Of a DNA stretch of 64,000 nt, positions 1-7,965 are shown in pieces. The DNA is taken from assembly GCF_039729145.1 (NCBI RefSeq), contig NZ_CP155793.1:3855072-3919071 (forward strand). The letters run 5' to 3'. Each line of letters opens with the position of its first letter. The stretch's first letter is position 1. This DNA comes from Microbacterium sp. SY138. GTDB lineage: Bacteria; Actinomycetota; Actinomycetes; Actinomycetales; Microbacteriaceae. Below the pieces are notes generated by a model. It was given only the letters and a program-made list of their open reading frames with translations. It was not told where the DNA came from and searched no databases. The translations under genes were made by a program, and so were the position numbers.

Positions 1-115
1 GACCGGCCTCGAGTTCGAGCGAGACACCCTTCACGAGCGGGCGTCCGATGTCGATCGTCAGGTCGCGGATGCTGAGCGTCGATGTCTGCTGCACGGCAGC
101 GCTCTGCGCGCTCAT
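1..115 (-). CDS. ABC transporter ATP-binding protein, N-terminal fragment (DppD/OppD type)
   Basis: Only the first 38 codons lie in the window; the gene runs off the left edge. The reading begins MSAQSAAVQQTSTLSIRDLT and continues with a beta-strand pattern and 'VKGVSLELEAG', the usual lead-in to a Walker A loop in peptide-transporter ATPases. Its ATG shares four bases (ATGA) with the stop of the upstream permease, so it is the fourth gene of the binding protein-permease-permease-ATPase operon. It would supply ATP hydrolysis for the importer. The ATPase motifs themselves are outside the window, so identity rests on context and the N-terminal pattern. Confidence 0.8.
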   Translation of the reverse strand, partial: MSAQSAAVQQTSTLSIRDLTIDIGRPLVKGVSLELEAG

Positions 116-1023
116 GCGGCCACCCCCGTCGCGGAAGCCTTGTGATCGGCTGCCTTCTCGTGAGTGATCTCGGCCGTGGGGTCGAGCACGTCGCGCATCG
201 CGTCTCCGAGGAAGTTGAACGCCAGCACCACGGTCAGGATCGCGAGCCCGGGGAAGACCCCGAGCCACCAGGCGTCGAAGTTCTGCATCGCACCCGAGAT
301 CATCGAACCCCACTCCGCGGTCGGCGGCTGCGCGCCGAGACCGAGGAAGGAGAGGCCGGAGAGGAGCAGGATCGCCGCACCGATGTCGAGCGTCGCGAGC
401 ACCAGGACGGGGCCGGCGATGTTCGGGAGGATGTCGACGAACAGCGTGCGTGCCGGCGAGTGCCCGAGCAGGCGGCCCGCGATCACGTAGTTCTGACCCC
501 GGAGCCCCAGCACGATGCTGCGCGTGACGCGGGAGTACTGCGGCCACGACACCACGATGGCGGCGATCACCGCGTTGAACAGCGACGGTCCGAGCGAGGC
601 GGCGACCACCATGGCGAGGATCACGGTCGGGAAGGCCATGAACAGGTCGGTGATGCGCATCAGCGTCTCGTCGACCCAGCCACCGAAGTATCCGGCGAGC
701 GCACCGATGAGCGTGCCGATGATCATGGCGGCGATCACGAGCATGAGTGCCAGCGGGAGACTCACGGTGGCTCCGGTCATCAGACGCGAGAAGATGTCGC
801 GTCCGTTGCCGTCGGTGCCCAGGAACGTGTCGATGCCCGGCGGCTGCAGACGCGGCAGCACCTGCGCGTTCGGCGGATACGGGACCCACCACTGCGCCGT
901 GAAGGCCACGATGATCCACGCTCCGGCGATGACGGTGCCGATGATGCCCAGCGGCGTGCGCCAGGCACGGGGCCAGCGGAATCGGAAGCGCCCGGCGGGG
1001 GACGCGGCGGCGATGCGGCTCAT
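112..1023 (-). CDS. Peptide/nickel-type ABC transporter permease, DppC/OppC family
   Basis: A 303-residue integral membrane protein. The first 35 residues are cytoplasmic and basic, then a first membrane segment follows ('LGIIGTVIAGAWIIVAF'). The OppC-type extracellular stretch 'LGTDGNGRDIFSRLMTGA' is present around residues 69-86, and several further helices follow. The family's EAA cytoplasmic loop is visible near residues 182-205 ('AGRLLGHSPARTLFVDILPN'). Length is normal for the family. It overlaps the upstream permease and the downstream ATPase by ATGA at both ends, indicating translational coupling. It should pair with the DppB-type subunit to form the channel. The substrate (oligopeptide, nickel, glycoside) cannot be read from the permease. 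Confidence 0.93.
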   Translation of the reverse strand: MSRIAAASPAGRFRFRWPRAWRTPLGIIGTVIAGAWIIVAFTAQWWVPYPPNAQVLPRLQPPGIDTFLGTDGNGRDIFSRLMTGATVSLPLALMLVIAAMIIGTLIGALAGYFGGWVDETLMRITDLFMAFPTVILAMVVAASLGPSLFNAVIAAIVVSWPQYSRVTRSIVLGLRGQNYVIAGRLLGHSPARTLFVDILPNIAGPVLVLATLDIGAAILLLSGLSFLGLGAQPPTAEWGSMISGAMQNFDAWWLGVFPGLAILTVVLAFNFLGDAMRDVLDPTAEITHEKAADHKASATGVAA

Positions 1024-2081
1024 GCGATCCTCACTCTCGGGTCGAGCACGCCGTAGAGGATGTCGACGATGAAGTTGATGAGGAGGTAGATGATGCCGAC
1101 CACGAGGCCGACGCCCATGATGCCGGGCAGGTCGAGGTTGGCGGCCGAGTTGTAGGCGTAGGTGCCGAGGCCCGGCCAGGCGAACACCGACTCGACGAGC
1201 ACCGTGCCCGACAGCAGTGCCCCGAACGCCACGCCCACCACCGTGAGGATCGGCAACGAGGCGCCACGCAGCACGTAGTCGAGGATCACGCGCATGGCCG
1301 GGAGGCCCTTGGCGCGTGCGGCGCGCACATAGTCGCTGCCGAGCACCTCGAGCACCGAGGTGCGGATGAAGCGGGTCAGCAGGCCGATGGTCACGAGCGA
1401 GAGCACCATGACGGGAAGAGCCAGGTGTGCGAGGGCGTCGAAGAAGCCGACGGCGTCTCCGTTCAGGAGATAGTCGACCGTGTAGAGCCCGGTCACGCGC
1501 GGCGGCGGGGTGATCGACGGCGAGATGCGACCGGAGCCCGGTGCGATGCGCAGCTCGAGGAAGAAGACGTAGAAGCTCACGAGCGCCAGCCAGAAGGTCG
1601 GCACGCTGAGGCCCACCAGAGTCACGACCCGGATGACCTGGTCGGTGACGAGTCCACGGCGGTAGGCGGCGAGCGTGCCGAGCACGATGCTGACCGCCAG
1701 GCTGACGATGATCGCCCCGATCGCGATCTCGATGGTCGCCGGCACCGCGGTGGCGAGGTCGCTGGTGACCGGGCGTCCGGTCACCAGCGACGTGCCGAGG
1801 TCCCCGCGCAGCAGGTTCCCCATATAGATGAAGTACTGCACGAACAGCGGCTGGTCGAGACCATGCTCCTTGATGAACGCATCACGCGTCGCGGGGTTCT
1901 GCGACGCACCCTCACCGAGCGCGGCCGAGACCGGGTCTCCCGGCACCAGGTTGGTGAGCGCGAACGTGACGATCGTCACGCCCACCAACAGGAGCAGGGA
2001 GGTGCCGGCCCGCCGCAGCAGGTATCCGATCAGAGGCGACCGGCGCCGTTGCGCCTGCCTCTGCACCGCCACTGTCGTCAT
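1020..2081 (-). CDS. Peptide/nickel-type ABC transporter permease, DppB/OppB family
   Basis: A 353-residue membrane protein. The start MTTVAVQRQAQ was chosen because it lies 11 bp after the stop of the binding-protein gene; the open frame extends further upstream only into that gene. Features typical of DppB are the first helix near residues 22-42, 'NLVPGDPVSAALG' after it, and the EAA loop 'DYVRAARAKGLPAMRVILDY' late in the protein followed by 'VESVFAWPGLG'. The extracellular loop before the third helix is longer than in minimal DppB proteins, as in other actinobacterial members. It is coupled to the DppC gene by a 4-bp overlap. Confidence 0.93.
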   Translation of the reverse strand: MTTVAVQRQAQRRRSPLIGYLLRRAGTSLLLLVGVTIVTFALTNLVPGDPVSAALGEGASQNPATRDAFIKEHGLDQPLFVQYFIYMGNLLRGDLGTSLVTGRPVTSDLATAVPATIEIAIGAIIVSLAVSIVLGTLAAYRRGLVTDQVIRVVTLVGLSVPTFWLALVSFYVFFLELRIAPGSGRISPSITPPPRVTGLYTVDYLLNGDAVGFFDALAHLALPVMVLSLVTIGLLTRFIRTSVLEVLGSDYVRAARAKGLPAMRVILDYVLRGASLPILTVVGVAFGALLSGTVLVESVFAWPGLGTYAYNSAANLDLPGIMGVGLVVGIIYLLINFIVDILYGVLDPRVRIA

Positions 2082-2092
2082 GGGATGTCCGT

Positions 2093-3676
2093 TCAGCCGG
2101 CCGGCGTGATCTCGGCGATGTCCATCTCCCAGACGGAGTTGTACACCGCACCCTTCACGCTGTCCGCGGAGGAGATGTTGCGACCGGGCACGATCAGCGG
2201 GACGAACGGACCCTCGGCCTGCATCGCCTCGGCGAAGTCGGTGAAGGCGGCGGTGCGCTGGTCGGGGTCGGTCGCGGCGGCAGCACCGGCCGCGATACCG
2301 GCGATCTCCGGGTTGGCCTCGGCGGCCCAGCCGGCGCGGAGGCCGACCTTCAGGCCCGGGGCGAAAGGCAGGAAGTTCGCGGAGTCCGCGTAGTCCGGAC
2401 CCCAGAACCACAGACCGAAGCCCTCGGTGCCGTTGACGTAGGCGTCGAGCTCGGTCGCGAAGGGCGCGGGGGCGAGGTCGACCGTGATGCCGGCGTCTTC
2501 GAGCTGTGCCTGCACGCGCTCGGCGAGCGGGGTGAACTCCACGCCGCCGACCGGGTAGTCGTTCGGGAACTGCAGCTTCAGGGTCTGGCCCGTGTAGCCG
2601 GCCTCTGCGAGCGCGGCCTTCGCCTTGTCGAGGTCCTGCTCCACGCCGCTGTCGAGAGCACCCTCGAATCCGGGAGGGATGACGCCGGTCGCCTGCACGG
2701 AGCCGGCGCCGGCCAGCTCCAGCAGGGCGTCGTAGTCGAGCGCGTAGCGGATCGCCTCGGCGATCTTCACGTTCGCCAGGTCACCGGCGACGGCCGAGGA
2801 CTGGTTCAGCAGCAGGAAGATCGTCTGGCCGGACGGAACGGAGTCGACCGTGATGTCGTCGCCGAGGCCGGCGACCTGGTCGCCGTTCAGGTCCATCGCG
2901 ACCATCGAGTCGCCGCCCTTGAGGTTGGCGAGCTGGGTGGCGCTCTCCGAGACGTTGCGGACGACCACGCGCGTGTAGTCGGAGGCCTCGTCACCGTTGT
3001 ACTCGTCGTTCTTCGTCAGCACGACCTGCGAGCTGAGGTCGAGGGTGTCGAGCACGAAGGGGCCGGAGCCGGCGGATGCGCCGTCGAGGAACTTCTGTGC
3101 CGAGTCGGTGCCGTCGATCGCACCGCCGTTCTCGATCACGACGTCGGAGTTGACGATGCCGAGAGCCGGGTTCGCGAGGATCGCGGGCAGCTGCAGCAGC
3201 GGGGTGTCGGACGTGAACTGGATCGTCTTGTCGTCGACCTCGGTGATCGTGAGGCCGCCGAGGAGGAAGTTCGGCTTGGCGTCTTCCATGCCCTGGATGC
3301 GCTGCAGCGAGAACACGACGTCCTTCGCCTCGATCGGCGATCCGTCGGAGAAGACGCGGTCGCCCTCGAGCGTGAAGGTGAACTCGGTCGCCTCGTCGTT
3401 CTGCTCCCAGGATGCCAGGCCCGGCACCGGGGTCGAGACGTCGGAGCCCTCGAAGTCGACGAGGGTCTCGTACAGGGCCTTCGCGATCATGTTGCCGGTC
3501 GGGTCGTAGGTGTGACCCGGGTCGGTGGTCTCGATCGAGAACGCGGTGTCGATGACGAGGGAGTCGGAGCCGGACTGTCCGCCGCCAGTCGCCGAGTTCC
3601 CTCCCGAGCAACCTGCGAGCGCGAGGAGCGCGACGGCTCCGAGCGCGATGACCGGCGTGATACGGCGTGACGACAT
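2093..3676 (-). CDS. ABC transporter substrate-binding lipoprotein, SBP family 5 (peptide/nickel type)
   Basis: A 527-residue extracellular binding protein anchored as a lipoprotein. The signal peptide ends in the lipobox LAGC with the lipidated Cys at residue 23, followed by a Gly/Ser/Gln linker. The body has the family-5 pattern: 'ALYETLVDF' early, 'FTFTLEGDRVFSDGSPIEAKDVVFSL' and a C-terminal 'PLIVPGRN'. The ATG at 3674-3676 was preferred over a start nine codons upstream because GGAGG lies 6-7 bases before it and the signal peptide then has normal length. It is the first gene of the minus-strand transporter operon, with a divergent Lrp-type regulator across a 150-bp intergenic region. The ligand is not predictable with confidence. 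Confidence 0.93.
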   Translation of the reverse strand: MSSRRITPVIALGAVALLALAGCSGGNSATGGGQSGSDSLVIDTAFSIETTDPGHTYDPTGNMIAKALYETLVDFEGSDVSTPVPGLASWEQNDEATEFTFTLEGDRVFSDGSPIEAKDVVFSLQRIQGMEDAKPNFLLGGLTITEVDDKTIQFTSDTPLLQLPAILANPALGIVNSDVVIENGGAIDGTDSAQKFLDGASAGSGPFVLDTLDLSSQVVLTKNDEYNGDEASDYTRVVVRNVSESATQLANLKGGDSMVAMDLNGDQVAGLGDDITVDSVPSGQTIFLLLNQSSAVAGDLANVKIAEAIRYALDYDALLELAGAGSVQATGVIPPGFEGALDSGVEQDLDKAKAALAEAGYTGQTLKLQFPNDYPVGGVEFTPLAERVQAQLEDAGITVDLAPAPFATELDAYVNGTEGFGLWFWGPDYADSANFLPFAPGLKVGLRAGWAAEANPEIAGIAAGAAAATDPDQRTAAFTDFAEAMQAEGPFVPLIVPGRNISSADSVKGAVYNSVWEMDIAEITPAG

Positions 3677-3744
3677 GAGGGCCTCCAGAGGCGAGGAGTA
3701 CATTCGGGTGAGTCGCCACCGATGTGGACGACCGTGGATCAGAT

Positions 3745-3834
3745 TCGCATCATATGCGACGATGTGTCCAGCAAGAGCGGGTCACCTCGACACGCTCTGT
3801 CCAGAACCTCGGATGTGAGGAACAATATGTCCAG
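3745..3834. promoter_or_regulatory. Candidate operator array between the peptide transporter operon and its Lrp-type regulator
   Basis: A perfect 15-bp inverted repeat, TCGCAT-CAT-ATGCGA, lies at 3745-3759. It is followed by three direct copies of TGTCCAG at 3765-3771, 3798-3804 and 3828-3834, spaced 33 and 30 bp, that is about three helical turns. The last copy covers the second base onward of the regulator's ATG. An inverted CTGGAC at 3861-3866 lies just inside the coding region. Lrp-family octamers wrap DNA around regularly phased sites, so this fits autoregulation plus control of the divergent transporter. Binding is inferred, not shown. Confidence 0.6.
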
Positions 3835-4414
3835 TAAGAATGCGGAAGATCCGAAGCATTCTGGACGAAGTGCTGCCCCTTTGGACGAGACGGCGTACAG
3901 AATCCTCGAAGTCCTGCGTGATAACGGTCGTGTCTCGATCGCGGCACTCGCCGACAAGGTCGGGATCTCCCGCGCGAATGCGTACACGCGGGTCGAGTCG
4001 CTCGTGCACGACGGGGTCATCACGGGCTTCAGCGCTCGCGTCGATCAGGCGAAGGCGGGGCTCTCCATCGGCGCGCTCGTGTTCGTCACGGTGATGCCGC
4101 AGGCCTGGGCGTCGTTCCGCGAACGCGTGCTGGAGATGCCCGACGTCGAGTGGTGCGCCATCACCACCGGCGAGCACGACGCCATGCTGCTCATCCGCGC
4201 CGTCGACGTCAGCGGCGTGCACGAGTTCTCCACCGGCGTGATCGCCCAGCTGCCCGAGGTGCGCACGGTCGTGAGCGTCGTCGTGCTCGACGAGGTGATC
4301 CGCCGCCCCTACCTGCTGCCGGCGGACCTGCCGAAGCGCGACACCGAGATCCCGCTCGGGATGACGCGGTGGACGCCCGCCTCTCCCGGTCGCGACGCCC
4401 TCCCGCCGCGCTGA
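3827..4414 (+). CDS. Lrp/AsnC family transcriptional regulator
   Basis: A 195-residue regulator with a winged helix-turn-helix at about residues 20-70 ('LDETAYRILEVLRDNGRVSI', then 'KVGISRANAYTRVESLVHDGVI') and a C-terminal RAM-type ligand-binding/oligomerisation domain ('WCAITTGEHDAMLLIRAVDV'). The frame is open further upstream, but the ATG at 3827 is preceded by GTGAGG and gives a normal Lrp N-terminus. About 30 C-terminal residues extend beyond a minimal Lrp protein. It is divergent from the peptide transporter operon and most simply controls it. The effector is unknown; amino acids or small peptides are the family's usual ligands. Confidence 0.9.
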   Translation: MSSKNAEDPKHSGRSAAPLDETAYRILEVLRDNGRVSIAALADKVGISRANAYTRVESLVHDGVITGFSARVDQAKAGLSIGALVFVTVMPQAWASFRERVLEMPDVEWCAITTGEHDAMLLIRAVDVSGVHEFSTGVIAQLPEVRTVVSVVVLDEVIRRPYLLPADLPKRDTEIPLGMTRWTPASPGRDALPPR

Positions 4415-4438
4415 GGCGCCGTCACTCAGGCGCAGGCC

Positions 4439-4795
4439 TCAGGCGGAGATCTCCTCGCACACGCTGAGCTGCGGGAGTCCGTGCATCTCGTAGTGCTCCA
4501 CGAGACGGATGCCACCGTCGTCGGTCAGCTCCAGCTCGCTCTCACCATCGCCGGTGACGACCGTGCCGTCGGCCTTGAGCACGTGCACGAACGACACCCA
4601 GATCGTGTCACCCATGCGGGTGCCGACGAACTTGCCGAAGGTGACCGTGTCGCCCTCGTACCCGCCCCAGATGGCGCCGTCACGTTCGAAGTACTCGAAG
4701 ATGCTCGGGGCTTCCGGGTCGACCGCAGAGGTCGTGGACGACACCATCCGGAATCGGCGGCCGTCGAGGGAGGGAAGGGTTGCAGTCGCAGTCAC
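4439..4795 (-). CDS. Small beta-rich protein of the family often labelled 'N-acetylglutamate synthase'
   Basis: A 118-residue soluble protein with alternating strands: 'LDGRRFRMVSST', 'FEYFERDGAIWGGYEGDTVTFGKFVG', 'WVSFVHVLKADGTVVTGDGESELE', 'GGIRLVEHYEMHG'. This pattern matches a widespread family of about 110 residues whose database name, N-acetylglutamate synthase, appears to be a misannotation, because no acetyl-CoA-binding motif is visible. No signal peptide. It stands alone, divergent from the arylsulfatase gene, and shares its upstream region. I cannot assign a function; a lipocalin-like ligand-binding role is only a guess. Confidence 0.7.
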   Translation of the reverse strand: MTATATLPSLDGRRFRMVSSTTSAVDPEAPSIFEYFERDGAIWGGYEGDTVTFGKFVGTRMGDTIWVSFVHVLKADGTVVTGDGESELELTDDGGIRLVEHYEMHGLPQLSVCEEISA

Positions 4796-4830
4796 ACCCT
4801 TGATTATGCCCGCCGAAACTCACCCGCAAA

Positions 4831-4876
4831 GTCACCCGTCGCGGGTGGTGACACCCTGGACCCGCCTGCTTAGGCT
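4831..4876 (+). promoter_or_regulatory. Predicted sigma-70-type promoter with overlapping dyad, upstream of arylsulfatase
   Basis: GTGACA (4848-4853) and TAGGCT (4871-4876) are separated by 17 bp and sit about 48 bp before the arylsulfatase ATG. An imperfect inverted repeat, GTCACCCG at 4831-4838 with CGGGTGGTGAC at 4842-4852, overlaps the -35 hexamer, and another TCACCCG lies just upstream at 4820-4826. This looks like a regulated promoter; the cognate regulator is not obvious among the neighbours. Confidence 0.55.
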
Positions 4877-4923
4877 GAGCGCGAAGCGGGCTGCTCTGCT
4901 CGCCGAGAGCCGTAGGAGTCAGT

Positions 4924-7275
4924 ATGTCCGAACCCCAGCGTTCCAGTCTTCCGATCCCCGATCTGGCCTACACGGGCACGGTCACCTACGACGCGACCGA
5001 CCCGGACACGTCCTTCCCGCCGATCACGCCCGTGCGCCCGCCGAAAGATGCCCCGAACGTCCTCGTGGTACTCATCGACGACGTCGGCTTCGGCGCGTCC
5101 AGTGCCTTCGGCGGTCCGATCCACACCCCGAACTTCGAGCGTGTGGCCGCCGCAGGGCTCAAGTACACCCGCTTCCACACCACGGCCCTGTGCTCGCCGA
5201 CCCGTGCCGCTCTGCTCAGCGGACGCAATCACCACACCGTCGGCATGGGCGGCATCACCGAGATCGCGACATCGGCCCCCGGCTACAACTCCCTGCGCCC
5301 CAACAGCTGCGCGCCGCTGGCCGAGACCCTCAAGCTCAACGGCTACAACACCGCCCAGTTCGGCAAGTGCCACGAGGTGCCGGTGTGGCAGGCGAGCGCG
5401 ATCGGACCGTTCGACGGCTGGCCCACCCCGGGCAACGGCTTCGAGTACTTCTACGGCTTCATCGGCGGCGAGACCAACCAGTGGTATCCGGCGATCTACG
5501 AGAACACCACGCCCGTCGAGCCGTGGGGCACACCCGAGCAGGGCTATCACTTCATGGGCGACATGACCGACAAGGCGATCGGCTGGACGCGCGAGCAGAA
5601 GATGCTGGCCCCCGATGTGCCGTCGTTCACCTACTTCGCCCCGGGCGCGACGCACGCCCCGCATCATGTGCCCGCCGAGTGGGCGGACAAGTACAAGGGG
5701 CAGTTCGATCAGGGATGGGACGAGATCCGCAAGGAGACCTTCGCCCGTCAGCTCGAGCTCGGTGTCATCCCGGCCGACGCCGTGCTCACCGACCGCAGCC
5801 CCGGCATCCCCGCATGGGACGAGATGAGCGACCTGATCAAGCCCGCCCTGGCCCGACAGATGGAGGTGTACGCCGGCTTCCTCGCCTACGCCGACCATCA
5901 CGTCGGTCGCCTGCTCGACGCCTATGAAGAGCTCGGCATCCTCGACGACACCCTCGTCTACGTGATCATCGGCGACAACGGCGCGAGCGCCGAGGGGTCG
6001 ATGCACGGCACGACCAACGAGGGCTTCACGATCAACCACATGAACGATGTCGAGACCGAGCAGTATGTGGCCGACCACATCGACGACATCGGCACCCCGA
6101 GTTCGTACAACCACTACGCGGTGGGCTGGGCCCACGCCATGGACACCCCGTATCAGTGGACCAAGCAGGTCGCCAGCCACTGGGGCGGCACCCGCAACGG
6201 CACGATCGTCAGCTGGCCGAATGGAGGCGTGGAGAAGGGCGGCATCCGCAACCAGTTCTCGCACGTGATCGATGTCGCCCCGACGGTGCTCGAAGCCGCG
6301 GGCATCCCCGAACCGACGAGCGTGAACGGTGTGACGCAGCGCCCCTACGAGGGGACGCCGATGAACTACACATTCGCGGACGCGGAGGCCGAGGAGCGCC
6401 ACATCACGCAGTACTTCGAGATGGTCGGCAACCGCGCGATCTATCACAAGGGGTGGACGGCGGTCGCGAAGCACAAGGATCCGTGGCTCGGATCGGACCA
6501 CGGACTCGACGACGACCGATGGGAGCTCTACAACGTCGACGAGGACTGGACCCAGTCCCACGACCTCGCCGACCAGGAACCGGAGCGGCTCGCCCACCTG
6601 CAGCAGCTCTTCCTCATCCAGGCAGCGCGCTTCAACGTGCTTCCCCTCGACATCCGCACTGCCGAGCGGTTCAACCCCGACCTCGCCGGTCGTCCGGTGC
6701 TCTCGATGAGCGACACCCAGAAGTTCTACCCGGGCATGAAGCGCCTCAGCGAGAACACCACCATCAACATCAAGAACAAGTCGTGGACCGTGACCGCCCG
6801 CGTCGCGGTGCCCGAATCCGGAGTCGACGGCGTGCTCATCGCGCAGGGCGGCGCCTACGGCGGGTGGTCGTTCTACACGAAGGACAGCCGCCTCGCGTTC
6901 GCCTACAACCTGCTCGGCATCGATGTCGACATCATCCGCTCCGACGATCCGATCCCTGCCGGCGAGCAGGAGCTGCGGGCGCACTTCGCCTATGACGGCG
7001 GCGGACTCGCCAAGGGCGGCACCGTCACCCTCTACGCGGGCGACGACAAGATCGGCGAAGGGCGCGTGCACAAGACGATCCCGTTCCAGTTCACTTTCGA
7101 CGAGACCGTGGATGTCGGCTGCGACCTGGCCTCGCCGGTCTCGCCCGACTACCCGGCAGCAGGCAACGGCTTCACCGGCACGCTCGAGTGGGTGCGCATC
7201 GATCTCGGAGACGACGACCACTCCCATCTGATCGACGACTCGCACAAGCTCGCCGTCGCGATGCTCAAGCAGTAG
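4924..7275 (+). CDS. Arylsulfatase (large type I sulfatase)
   Basis: A 783-residue sulfatase that hydrolyses sulfate esters. The signature LCSPTRAALLSG has Cys90 as the residue converted to formylglycine, followed by the required C-x-P-x-R. The metal-binding 'IDDVGFG' (Asp52-Asp53) and 'IIGDNGAS' around residue 342 complete the active site. The C-terminal 250 residues form the beta-sandwich region seen in large actinobacterial arylsulfatases of about 780 residues. No Sec or Tat signal is visible, so it is probably cytoplasmic or exported by another route. No formylglycine-generating enzyme is in the window, so maturation depends on a gene elsewhere. A preceding promoter and a following strong hairpin indicate a monocistronic unit. 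Confidence 0.95.
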   Translation: MSEPQRSSLPIPDLAYTGTVTYDATDPDTSFPPITPVRPPKDAPNVLVVLIDDVGFGASSAFGGPIHTPNFERVAAAGLKYTRFHTTALCSPTRAALLSGRNHHTVGMGGITEIATSAPGYNSLRPNSCAPLAETLKLNGYNTAQFGKCHEVPVWQASAIGPFDGWPTPGNGFEYFYGFIGGETNQWYPAIYENTTPVEPWGTPEQGYHFMGDMTDKAIGWTREQKMLAPDVPSFTYFAPGATHAPHHVPAEWADKYKGQFDQGWDEIRKETFARQLELGVIPADAVLTDRSPGIPAWDEMSDLIKPALARQMEVYAGFLAYADHHVGRLLDAYEELGILDDTLVYVIIGDNGASAEGSMHGTTNEGFTINHMNDVETEQYVADHIDDIGTPSSYNHYAVGWAHAMDTPYQWTKQVASHWGGTRNGTIVSWPNGGVEKGGIRNQFSHVIDVAPTVLEAAGIPEPTSVNGVTQRPYEGTPMNYTFADAEAEERHITQYFEMVGNRAIYHKGWTAVAKHKDPWLGSDHGLDDDRWELYNVDEDWTQSHDLADQEPERLAHLQQLFLIQAARFNVLPLDIRTAERFNPDLAGRPVLSMSDTQKFYPGMKRLSENTTINIKNKSWTVTARVAVPESGVDGVLIAQGGAYGGWSFYTKDSRLAFAYNLLGIDVDIIRSDDPIPAGEQELRAHFAYDGGGLAKGGTVTLYAGDDKIGEGRVHKTIPFQFTFDETVDVGCDLASPVSPDYPAAGNGFTGTLEWVRIDLGDDDHSHLIDDSHKLAVAMLKQ

Positions 7276-7286
7276 CGGGAGGGCTT

Positions 7287-7323
7287 CGGGGCGGCGTGCG
7301 ATCAGTGATCGCACGCCGCCCCG
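7287..7323. terminator. Bidirectional terminator-type hairpin
   Basis: A 17-bp perfect GC-rich stem (7287-7303 with 7307-7323) closed by a 3-base loop lies between the convergent arylsulfatase and acetyltransferase genes. There is no long T run, as is common in high-GC actinobacteria. Confidence 0.75.
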
Positions 7324-7350
7324 GTCATCTCCGCCCACTATCTCCGACCG

Positions 7351-7965
7351 CTATCTCCGCCCGTGGCGTCCGCGCCATTCGTCGCCGAGGAGGGCGTAGA
7401 CGAGCAGGGTCGTCCACTCGTCCTTGAACCACTCGCTCTCCACGAACCGCGCCTCGCGTCGGAAGCCGAGCCTGTCGGCGACCCGCGCGGATGACGTGTT
7501 GCGCTCATCGAGCCGCGCGACGATGCGATGCAGGCCCAGGCCGTCGAAACCGAGGGCGAGGAGCGCATCGACCGCCTCGGTCGCGTAGCCCCGGCCTGTG
7601 GCCCGCGGGTCGAAGATGTATCCGACCTCGCCGGATCGGTCGTTCTCGCTGCGCCAGAACAGCACCACGTCGCCGACCAGGGCTCCGGACGCACGCTCCT
7701 CGACGGCGAGGGAGACAGCGTCGCCCTCCTTCGTGAACCGCGTGTTCGACCAGGTGGTGGCGATGCGCCGTTCGACGTCGGCCAGCTCCAGCGGTGGATA
7801 CGGCACGTATCGCACGGCATCCGGATCCGACTTGTACACGTGCATCGCGACGGCATCGGCGGTGGCGATCGGGCGCAGGAGCAGCCGCTCCGTGCGGATC
7901 GGGTACTCGGGGGCGAACCTCGCCGGCTCCTGCACCGGCACCGACCCCTGCTCCGGCGCCGTCAC
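7351..7965 (-). CDS. GNAT family N-acetyltransferase (RimJ/RimL-like)
   Basis: A 204-residue acetyltransferase. After about 20 variable residues it shows the RimJ-type opening 'YPIRTERLLLRPI', and the acetyl-CoA-binding motif appears as 'DPRATGRGYATEAVDALLALGF', followed by 'VARLDERNTSSARVADRLGFRREA'. The GTG start was chosen because it overlaps the upstream stop in GTGA, which implies translational coupling. It probably transfers acetyl from acetyl-CoA to an amine on a protein or small molecule; the substrate is unknown. Last gene of a three-gene overlapping cluster with two membrane proteins. Confidence 0.88.
   Translation of the reverse strand: MTAPEQGSVPVQEPARFAPEYPIRTERLLLRPIATADAVAMHVYKSDPDAVRYVPYPPLELADVERRIATTWSNTRFTKEGDAVSLAVEERASGALVGDVVLFWRSENDRSGEVGYIFDPRATGRGYATEAVDALLALGFDGLGLHRIVARLDERNTSSARVADRLGFRREARFVESEWFKDEWTTLLVYALLGDEWRGRHGRR

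Noticed and set aside
4870..7338. 822-residue open frame on the minus strand opposite the arylsulfatase
   Set aside because: Its translation is low-complexity and rich in Arg, Val, Gly and Asp, the typical antisense product of high-GC coding DNA. The plus strand encodes an intact sulfatase with all motifs.
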